A DNA stretch of 64,000 nt from Amoebophrya sp. A120 (Eukaryota; Sar; Dinophyceae; Syndiniales; Amoebophryaceae): the NCBI GenBank assembly GCA_905178155.1, contig CAJINV010000012.1, forward strand, positions 1,864,492 to 1,928,491, read 5' to 3'. Positions 56,101 through 64,000 of the stretch are shown here, piece after piece. A program made the translations under genes and the position numbers. Within the stretch, counting starts at the first letter, position 1. The number at the start of each line of letters is the position of its first letter. The notes under the pieces were generated by a model. The model was not told the origin of the DNA, did not search any database, and was given only the letters and a program-made list of their open reading frames with translations.

Positions 56101-59100
56101 GAGAGAACTGTTTTATGTCGTGGAATGCATAATTTTACCAAATCCATTTCGAAATCTATTGCAAATTCAAATCAATTCCTCTACGAAAAAGTCCAACGTG
56201 ACACATCATCCCCAAGAAGAACGTCATCAGAACTATAGCAGGCACGTCATACATGTATACCGCGCTCCCCATCTGCGTCGTCCGCCCCATCGTCCTGGTT
56301 TGGTTCATCAATAACTTGTTATTCTCCATATCTTTCTCGAGTTTCTTCTGCAGCGTTTCCTTTGCCTTGTCATACTCGTTGTAGTCCAAGTTGCGGCAGT
56401 ACAAGTGTTTGCAGTCGATGCTGAAGTAGTAAAACAACAGCCGCGGGTTTTTCGGGTAGCAAATTTGGTCGCAGAGTATTCTAAACTCCTCCTTCGTCCA
56501 ATACCGGTCCTCCTCGCAGTCCAGTGGCACTTATGAAGTGCAAAAGTATCGTATTCGTATAAATGCATTACAAGTTTCCTCAGCATGAGAGATAAAATTT
56601 GTAATGCTGATTTACCTCAAGAAAAAGATTTGTAATGCATGATTGCAATACGAGAACGACACTTTTGCAATGCATAGCACTTTGCAGTTCGCGAAACAGA
56701 TCTCGGAGAACATTTTCGCGAAAGTTCCGTACCGCTTTTCCACGCCGATTTTGAAATCCTTTATCATCTCGGACAATTCCGGGTAAAGTATGCATTGCAA
56801 AAATTGTTGTATCTTCGCGCTCTTGTATTGATTTTGCTTACGCAGAAGTAACGCATGACAGATGTGCCTGCTTCCAGACCAGTACTGACTCTGCAACTGC
56901 ATGACAAGTTGCCTCTACTTCATCATTGTGGAAAAAAATGTCAGGCTGCAATGCAATCACTATCAACAGTGCAAAGATAGTACTTTTCCAATGCATATCG
57001 AACAATTCCAACCTGAGTTGTGGTGGCGTGGTTTTCTTCTGGTTCGGTACCCCGAAGGCGTTGGCGCCGTTCGGGAGGGGTATTCTTCGGACGAAACCCG
57101 CCAGGAAGAGCCCGTTCCACAACTCCTTTAAATACCGCTTTACAGTATGCATTGCAAAAGCGTCGGACTAGTATAAATCACATGACAAATTTCCTCAGCA
57201 TGAGAAATGAGATTTGTATGCAATGCGGATTTACCTTGGGAAAGAGATTTGCAATGCATGAATGTGCTTCGTACCAGGACGAAGATACTTTTGCGATGCA
57301 TAAACCGCTTCCAACTGCGCCGCCTCGGTTTCCTCTTGCTTCTGCCGCATTCGTTTCTCGAATTCCGGGTTCGGATCTATCGCGCCGTGAATTTCCGCGT
57401 TGTTGTACAGATCACTATCCGACGCGACGTACTCGACGTTCACCAAGTTTTTTATTGCGTGGTGAAATTCCTGCTGCCCCACCTCGTTGTTTGCTCCGAA
57501 AAGCATCCGCCACCCGTAGGCCAAGCTGTGGTACTTCGCGATCAGTTTTTCCTTGAACTGGCGAACGAGTTCGACTTGTTTGTAATTCCCCTTCGCGGAG
57601 CTGGATGCCGCTTTCGAGGTGCCGGTGATCACCCCGCCCGCGGTTCCGGTGCCGGTTCTGCTGGCAAACGAGTCGAAGCTGGACGTCGTTTGGCCCATCC
57701 CTGCTAGTCTTGGTGAGTCGGTGTCGGGGTTCACCTGTTTCTTCTCCGCTCCTGCTGTTGTGCTGGCATTTCCTTGCCCGTTTGGTCCGAGTCCCGCCTG
57801 ACTCGCGTTGGCGTACCAGGTTGTGTTTGCCAGTTGCTCCGCTTCGCCGGTTATCCAGTGCAAACGCGTCTGGGTCTGGAAGAATGCAGGAGTTTCTCAT
57901 GCAGACTTTGCATGACCCATGAGGACTGTGGTGCATGCCCTAGCATCAGAGATTCTGCGGGGGCCTTCTGATGCTCATACCGCATGAGAAATGCCCTCTC
58001 CACGTAGCAAAAATTGGACATCTTGTTTTGCGTGCTTTGCTGTTCATGCAATGCAGATTTCTTTGGAATCCAGACACAGCATCACAAGTTTCACCTTTCC
58101 AAACCCAGGCATATTTGCAGTGGATACCGGTTTTGGAAAGCATTTCCAACGCCCGGAACACCGCCACCTGGTTATCAGATGCAAAAGTGTCTGGGTCTGG
58201 AACAAAGCAACTTGTCATGCTAAATCTGAATCATGTAAAAATCTGTGTTGCATCATTACCAAAAGCCGTCCACTTTTGACCTAATCGGGAGGCAGTTTCT
58301 CATGCGGGGTAGGCATGATAGAACTCGCACAGAATCTGTCATGCTATGTCCTACATACCAGACCCCATGGGTCATGGAAACCCTGCATGACAAGTCTGGC
58401 ATTCTTCCAGACCCAAACATTTTTACATTTGATACTGGTCGATCGCGGATAAATGCACATAGCCGGAAATTTCCCGGTCCAAGTACGTGAACAGCCGTAT
58501 CCTATGTAAAAACATCCCCACACCAATGTCAAGATGGAAAATGTGCTAGACAAATCAACCAGCTTTGGTTGTTTCGCATGACAAATTTGGCCCCGTAGTG
58601 TGATCCTGTTTAGTTAGCTCCAGCAGCATAACAGGTCTAGCAGGTCATGCTGATTTGAGCATCACAAAATCCAAAACACGACGGGGAAATGCTTCGCATG
58701 GGGCTTCACATGAGAAACATTTTTGCCCTGCAGATTTGCATGACAACTTTGGGGTGGGGATGTTTTTACTCAGAATATGCCGTCGTGGATTGCCGTCGTA
58801 CCGGATCTCCCGGCAGAGCTCCCGCCACTGCTCGAAATCCAGGTTCACGCCGGAATACTGGTATGCAATACAAATTTAGCGTAGGTAGTTGCACGACGAA
58901 GCAGATGCACAAAGTGCATGACAAATTCCGGCACCAGCATTAGAGCTGAAAGTTGTCATGGTAAATGGGCTGGGGAAACAGAAGATCTGTCATCGTCATG
59001 CAATAAGGTCATCATGATCATCTGCATCTGTGTGTACTACGGTAAGAAGAACTTTGCTCTAGATAACTGCAAGATAATCTGCATAAACGCCTGCTTCGTC

Positions 59101-62100
59101 GATCCGTAGCGGACGTGAAGTCGCTCGATGAACAGTTTCAAGTGGTTTTTCTATCCTGTGCAAAAGTATCGCAGTCGTAGTAATTGCAAACATGCATTAC
59201 AAATCTTGTTCTCAAGCTAAATCCGCATTACAAATTTTTGTTCTCATGCTGAGGAAATTTGTAACGCATTTATACGAGTACGATACTTTTGCAATGCATA
59301 TTTTCACATCTGGGTCGAAGTTGTCCAACGTCAAATACCCCTTCTTCGCAAAATCCAAAAACGCCCACATCTCGGTTGTCACCAAAATCTGAAACTTCTG
59401 TTTCACCACCTCCGAAAACTTCTCGTAACCGCACACCCCGGCGTATGGAAGCGTCAGGTTTGAAATCGACAAAGTTGAAATGATTTGTCATGCATAAAAT
59501 GGATACCAGTTGGAAGACCAATTTCCAAGTGGCGCATGACAAGTTTTCGGAGTACCGGAATCCAATTTGTCATGCTGTTTGGGCAAAGACGACTGCTTTT
59601 GTCATGCTATGTTAGTAGCTCTATTTATAACCTAAACAGGCTGACACTCGGCCTCACTTGCCATCCCGACAAGACAGGCACTTCATGCCTTGCATATTAT
59701 GCATGACAAATCATTTCAACTTTGTCGATTTCAAACCTGACGCTTCCATACGGCGTTGTCGCTGTCGAAGAAGTATGCCTTGCAAATATGTCTGGGTCTG
59801 GAAGAATGCAAACTTGTCATGCAGGTTTTATATGACCCCTGAGGTCTGGAATGCAGGATCCAGCATGACAGATGCTGTGAGAAGATCCGTATCATGTCTA
59901 TCCTGTATATGAAACTCCCTCTCAAGAACCTGGTCAAAAGTGGACAACTTTTGGTGATCATGCAACACAAATTTTTGCATGATTCAGATTTGGCATGACA
60001 AGTTGCCATGTTCCGGGCCCAAACATATTTGCACTTGATAAGAAGAGAAACCACGCCCGGAGCACCGACCCGCACGACCGTTCCATTTTTATGAACAGTT
60101 TCTCCGCCTGCTGCTTCCCGTTTGACCTAGTTGATTTCAGGCCGGAAACCAGTTTCTGGTGCTCCATTTGTTCGTCGTACATGGACCGGTGCACCGCGAC
60201 GGCTTCCTTCACCTTCCGCTGCCTCTCGCGGAGCTGCTGCGTCCTCTCCGCGTAGATGTCGCCCAGCGTGTGGGTTCCTTTGGTTAACTTTTCCAACGCG
60301 AGTAAATCGTCGGGGAAAATCCGTTTTTCGTCGAAGATGTCTAAGTGGTCGAAGAGGTAGTGGTATGAACTGCAAAAGTATCGTACTCGTATAAACGCAT
60401 TACAAATTTCCTCAGCATGAGACGTAAAATCTGTAATGCGGATTTGCCTTAAGAAAAAGATTTGCAATGCATGATTGCAATACGAGTACGATACTTTTGC
60501 ACAGGATAAGTGGTAAAACCGGCTGTCCCTCTCCACCATCTCATACCCATATCCAGGAAAAAAACTGTGTAAGTGTAAGTTTCTTGGAGGAATAGCATCA
60601 CAAGTTTGCTCTGCATGAAACAGAAAACCTGCCATGCGTACCTAGTACGTGAAAACGCGCACGAAAATTGCCTCTGATGCATGTCCAGCATGACAAGTGT
60701 AACAGTTTTGCATTTTCTGCAACACAAAGGTACACTTACACAGTTTTTTTCTTGGATAACCCACCGCCGCCCGCCATTAAATCCGCTTTTTTACTGCCCG
60801 CGGTTTTTTTCGAAGACTGGGATTTTGACGTTGCGTTGGTCTTTTTACTCCCATATGCATTGCAAGAGCATCGCACTCGTACTAATTGCAGCCATGCATA
60901 ACAAATCCCGTTTCTTCGCCAAATCAGCATCACAAAGACAAATTGCATTTTTTCTCTTGGAAAAATTTGTATTACAATTTCTACTAGTCTACGATACTTT
61001 TGCAATGCATATCCCAGATGTTGCACTAGATTTTTTCGACGACGCCGACTGCGCGTCGTCCTCCCCTTCGCCCTCCTGCAACCCGCCGGCGGTGGTGGCT
61101 CGGTCGGACAAAGGGTTATCCTCATCGTCGGCAAGTTGCTTTTGGGATAAGACCATGAACTTCAGGGATTTCAACAACTTCTTGAACACCGATTTCTTCA
61201 CGGGCTCCTCAATGTTTCTGAACCCCGCGGTCTGCAACACCTTCAACACGGAGCCGGATCTTTTGCACGCGCGGACGAAAGCGGTGAAATCTTCCACTAA
61301 GTCCTGTTCCATATCGTCGATGGTGATCGCCCCAGCGCCCCGGCCGATCGCCCAGAACAAAGTTCGCGTGTTGCCCTGAAACCCGATCGCGGTGCACCCC
61401 TGCGCAAACTGGTCGAAAGTGACTTGGCCGCGGCCTTTCCCGTCCAAGTACTTTCGCCAGACCCGGGAAACGTTTCCTAACCCTCGTTTCCGGATGTATT
61501 GCTTGAACTGCGAGTAGTAGTCGAGCTTCTCGTTTTTCGCGAACTTCTCGATTTCTTGTGCGATGATCGCCTTTTTCTCCTTTAACCGCAGCCACACCGC
61601 TTCGTTGTCTTTCTTGTAATCCAAATACTCCTCGCCAAAGACGGATTTCGCCAACCGAAAATCAATCACATCGTACCTTAAGAATCCAGTCTTGCTGCTG
61701 TCCACGTAGCCCCAAAGCGTTTTCGGGTTGTTGGGGTACTGGATCTCGGCGCAGAGCTGGTGAAATTCCTTGTAGTTATGAACTGCAAAAGTATCACACC
61801 CGTTTAAATTGCAGTCATGCATGACAAGCCTGTACTCCTTACGTTATCCAGCATGACAAGTTGCAGTTTTCTTCTTGGAAAAATTTGTAATGCAGTCTAC
61901 ACTAGTGCGATAGTTGTGCAATGCATAATAGTCCATGCGGAACGACTCATTCTCCTCGTCTAGTTGGATCAGCGCTTTCCCGACGTGCCCGTATCTGTGG
62001 ACTAAACACCGTTGGAAGTCGATCAGTAAGGTGTGGGATTCCGCGTCCCAGTGCCGGAGGCCCATGCGGGATAATCTCGTTTCCCACTTTGGTTTCTCGA

Positions 62101-63858
62101 CCTTCTTCACGATTATGCAACACAAAATCACCGCACGATATGCTTACCAAAGCACGAAAACCAAAAGCTTCAGCAACGCAGTCATGCAATTTCTCTTGCG
62201 GAATGGATCTGGGTGAAGAGCCTTGTCATGCATCATCGCCATGCATGACTCTAGGAGCTTATCTTGCTCACACGTGTGATGCGATTTCTGTGTGGGTAGC
62301 AACTATTGCTTGGGTCTTAGCCGCGTCGGAGCCGGAGGAGGGGCCGGGGGAACCTGATAGTGATATAGATTTCTCGTATTGCGAATTATGAACTACGGGC
62401 ACGACAACTTACTGCATGTTCCTCATGCACGTGCTGTTCATGCAACAAGACAAAAAGGTTTACTTATTTTGATTCCATTTCCTTTGTCAACGCACTTAAA
62501 ACTGTCATACGACCTGAGCGGCAGGTGGATGTAAACAGAATCCTCATTAAATTTAAACTACCGATCAGTGTAAAAATACCTGGCGGCGTTTTCTTCAGAC
62601 TGGCGTCATCCCCACTTCCGCTCGCCAAATTTGCCTGCGTGGCGGATGCGTTTAAGTTTGCGCTACTCGCGTTCGCGTTCCCTATTTCCGCGCCCTCTTG
62701 CTGGACGGTTTCTACAACATCCAACGATTCCCCTAGCAGATCCGGCTTCGGCACACCCAACTTCATCACCCAATCCAGCAGTTCCGGCCCTTGCCGACTA
62801 TTCGCGTTGTAGACGAAGCTTGGCGGGCAGTCCTCCCAGAGCAGGAAAAAGTAGACCGCGGATAAGTGGATTTTCTTCTGCTCCACCAACTTCTTAAACG
62901 GCTCTTCGCACATGTAGACGAACTCGAAGCAGGTGATTTCTATTTGCAAGGGGAGGAGATTTGGCGGCTTTTCAAATATCACCGGCAGGTCGTCTATCGC
63001 GTCAGACTGGACGACTTGGAGGTAATTGCCGTCCTTTTTCGACTTGTTCGACTTGAAGTTCTTGGACTTCAAATCGTCCGCCTCTTCCCCCAGCCGGCTC
63101 TGCAACCTATGAAATGCAAAAGCACCGTACTAGTAGTAACCGCATTACAAATTTGCTAAGCGTGACAAAAGGAATTTATCATGCTGATTCATGATCTTGA
63201 GAAAGAGATTTGTCATGCACAACTGCGATTACTACGAATGCGATACTTCTGCACAGGATACAACCCACGCAGCGTGGATTTTTGATTCTTGCCCTCTTCT
63301 CTTTTCTCCCGTTCCTCATCCCACCTAACCACAGCCTTTTGAAACAGTTCCGACCAGGCTTTGGTCAGCGTGCCGTGCTTCTTTTTCAGCTTGTTCTTCC
63401 AGATAATCACGTCCTTGTGCAGCTTCGAAAACGCGTCGTTCTGCATCTTCTTCCGCCTTGGGTCGCCAGTGGGGGAAAGAATCCTGTTCAGGTAGGAGGT
63501 TGTCGTGGAGTTTTTGCAGAATTACAAATGACGAGGATCTAGTTTTGTGCAGCTCCACCTCCAGCAAGCCCAAGCTTCACTAGACTGACAAGTCAGTGAG
63601 ACGCGATGTGGTGCTCCTTCGCACATAAAAGTCACTCTATGTCTATCTTCATCATGATGCTCATGCCAAATCATTGACCAAAGATCTTCCAGTACCTTGG
63701 CGACCCTCCCTGTTCTGGGTCAAATTCCTTGCTCCTCGCGCGGTTGAATTCCTGCGTTGTCCGCAAGGTTTCTCGGGTCACCATGGTGGTTTTCAACCCC
63801 ACTCGCTTCGGCGAGCGCATCTCCTTCGGGATTTCCTGCATCGTGAACACCTCTTGCG
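53140..63858 (-). CDS. Giant multi-module EF-hand protein, 5' end beyond window
   Basis: Tandem EF-hand-like modules as in large dinoflagellate EF-hand proteins; role unknown, presumably Ca-responsive scaffold. Each module has a helix entering with SVLRAW, a degenerate loop, then C-x-I-(G/Y)F or YP-x-NP: FDSDNAGVCGYEKF, YLDGKGRGQVTFDQFAQGCT, YVDSSKTGFLRYDV, YLDREISGYVHLSAID, FLDTKQTGKLNFKEFAENVT. Loops often lack canonical acidic ligands, so Ca binding is doubtful for several. The C-terminus is Gly/Pro-rich, ending GLGGGDLMD. Some 25 exons include 63858-63694, 63489-63261, 63107-62590, 61776-61012, 60853-60759, 60549-60509, 60363-60041, 59773-59751, 59443-59301, 58172-58127, 57851-57303, 55676-55402, 54787-54596, 53716-53538, 53377-53140. 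About 19 introners and at least three canonical introns; some canonical splice sites (near 56250, 58860, 62115) are unresolved. Confidence 0.85.
53378..53537. mobile_element. Introner F1
   Basis: Perfect TSD tccgc at 53373-53377 and 53538-53542. Join HVERSSDRMKAK. Confidence 0.94.
53717..54595. mobile_element. Composite introner F1 with GC-rich nested insertion
   Basis: Outer F1 ends TATGAACTGC and GCAGTGCATA, TSD agctg/aactg (4/5). The F1 right arm is interrupted after cgagtacc by about 720 bp bounded by inverted GTAGTGAGGTC / GACCTCACTAC. The insertion holds a hairpin around 53937-53976 (CATGCCGCCGTGC versus GCACGGCATG). Join GKSNSSLDEVRI is in frame. Confidence 0.88.
54788..54936. mobile_element. 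Introner F1
   Basis: TSD catgt/aatgt (4/5). Join FSQDMRKVRDP. Confidence 0.92.
55677..55821. mobile_element. Introner F1, copy-specific insertion
   Basis: Perfect TSD tttcg at 55672-55676 and 55822-55826. The paralogous site near 45983 is empty. Join FKEFAENVTSIGF; no register gives GT-AG. Confidence 0.96.
56532..56676. mobile_element. Introner F1, copy-specific insertion
   Basis: Perfect TSD gcact at 56527-56531 and 56677-56681. The paralogous site near 46888 is empty (agtggcactttgcag). Confidence 0.97.
56789..56997. mobile_element. Introner F1, ancestral to the duplication
   Basis: Shared with 47001-47198; TSD decayed. Join LELFDPELSEMI is in frame. Confidence 0.85.
57146..57302. mobile_element. 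Introner F1
   Basis: TATGCATTGC...GCGATGCATA, TSD decayed. Join QLEAVKRYLKEL. Confidence 0.85.
57852..58126. mobile_element. Introner F2
   Basis: Perfect TSD ccggt at 57847-57851 and 58127-58131. Join MLSKTGEAEQLA. Confidence 0.94.
58173..58434. mobile_element. Introner F2
   Basis: Perfect TSD ctggt at 58168-58172 and 58435-58439. Join LSAIDQVAVFRA. Confidence 0.94.
58498..58777. mobile_element. Introner F6
   Basis: TATCCTATGTAAAAACATCC...TTTTTACTCAGAATA with TSD agccg/tgccg (4/5). Join DGNPRRLFTYLD. Confidence 0.92.
59152..59300. mobile_element. Introner F1
   Basis: Perfect TSD ttttc at 59147-59151 and 59301-59305. Join DPDVKNHLKLFI. Confidence 0.95.
59444..59750. mobile_element. Introner F8
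   Basis: Perfect TSD cggcg at 59439-59443 and 59751-59755. Join FFDSDNAGVCGYEKF runs through an EF-hand-like loop. Confidence 0.95.
59774..60040. mobile_element. Introner F2
   Basis: Perfect TSD agaag at 59769-59773 and 60041-60045. Only 23 bp of exon separates it from the F8 element. Confidence 0.94.
60364..60508. mobile_element. Introner F1
   Basis: Perfect TSD agtgg at 60359-60363 and 60509-60513. Join RFYHYLFDHLDI. Confidence 0.95.
60550..60758. mobile_element. Introner F4
   Basis: Perfect TSD accca at 60545-60549 and 60759-60763. Join AGGGGYEMVERD. Confidence 0.94.
60854..61011. mobile_element. Introner F1
   Basis: Perfect TSD tccca at 60849-60853 and 61012-61016. Join SSATSGSKKTNA. 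Confidence 0.95.
61777..61927. mobile_element. Introner F1
   Basis: TSD gtagt/atagt (4/5). Join FRMDYYKEFHQLCAEI. Confidence 0.92.
63108..63260. mobile_element. Introner F1
   Basis: Perfect TSD caacc at 63103-63107 and 63261-63265. Join STLRGLQSRLGE. Confidence 0.95.
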
Positions 63859-64000
63859 TATGGGTTGTAAAAGTGTCTGGGTCTGGAAACTTGTGACGCT
63901 GGGTGGCGTATCATGAAGAGGCCACAAGTGCTGGCGCAGCATGACAAGCTTTTGAGCTTCTAGGTGTTGCCTATTCTGCGTGACAAACTGCGTTTCTGCA
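63859..64000. mobile_element. Introner F2, left end only
   Basis: TATGGGTTGTAAAAGTGTCTGG start; the right end lies beyond the window. Confidence 0.8.

Noticed and set aside
1-64000. CRISPR-like recurrence of gcattacaaattt words
   Set aside because: The words are parts of introner inverted repeats, not regularly spaced direct repeats with unique spacers, and the genome is eukaryotic.
1-64000. Autonomous transposase or reverse transcriptase
   Set aside because: No open frame with such motifs was seen; all elements here look non-autonomous.
1-64000. tRNA or rRNA genes
   Set aside because: No cloverleaf-like or rRNA-like sequence was recognised by eye; a covariance-model search would be needed to exclude them.

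Overview
The window looks nuclear and eukaryotic. Genes are intron-rich, coding exons favour G or C at third positions, and the recognisable products are eukaryotic: ribosomal protein eL36, a DnaJ/HSP40 protein, an FKBP isomerase, an HSL-type alpha/beta hydrolase and a very large EF-hand-module protein. Every gene I can orient lies on the minus strand. One-directional gene order, EF-hand module proteins and exons full of transposon-like introns suggest an alveolate, most likely a dinoflagellate-lineage parasite such as Amoebophrya (Syndiniales). That assignment is inference; no rRNA or other marker is present.

The main discovery is about 75 intronic mobile elements (introners) that cut almost every coding region. 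Typical copies run TAT...ATA, have long inverted arms, and are flanked by a 5-bp target-site duplication (TSD). I count about 40 with a perfect 5/5 TSD. Removing the element plus one TSD copy restores the reading frame and conserved motifs again and again, so the elements act as introns. Most junctions cannot be read as GT-AG in any register. Families are named here by arm sequence: F1 GCAAAAGTATCG (about 150 bp); F2 GTCTGGGTCTGGAAG (about 265 bp); F3 TCTCAAACGTTAC or TCTCAACTGTTAC (about 240 bp); F4 AAGAAAAAAACTGTG (about 210 bp); F5 CCCCTCCCCATATC (about 315 bp); F6 GTAAAAACGTACCCAC (about 280 bp); F7 AAAAAAGTGTTACAGT (about 210 bp); F8 GTCAGGATCGAAATC (about 310 bp); plus several singletons. 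Ordinary GT-AG introns coexist in the same genes.

Layout: 55-4156 EF-hand protein (3' end beyond the window); 6662-18811 HSL-type alpha/beta hydrolase with a long low-complexity N-terminus; 20042-22336 DnaJ type II; 23510-24729 secretory FKBP; 25855-27641 coiled-coil protein; 29054-30181, 30407-31839 and 32248-33833 unidentified proteins; 35790-40705 tandem paralogs; 42412-45054 small proteins with almost no introners; 45893-48512 a partial, rearranged copy of the downstream giant gene; 50254-51213 eL36; 51317-52259 poorly defined coding; 53140 to beyond 63858 the giant EF-hand-module gene (5' end outside the window). Stretches between genes contain essentially no introners.

The genes do not form a pathway. 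What unites them is the invasion: the catalytic triad of the hydrolase, the J-domain, an EF-hand loop and the short eL36 coding region are each split by elements whose precise removal is needed for a working product.
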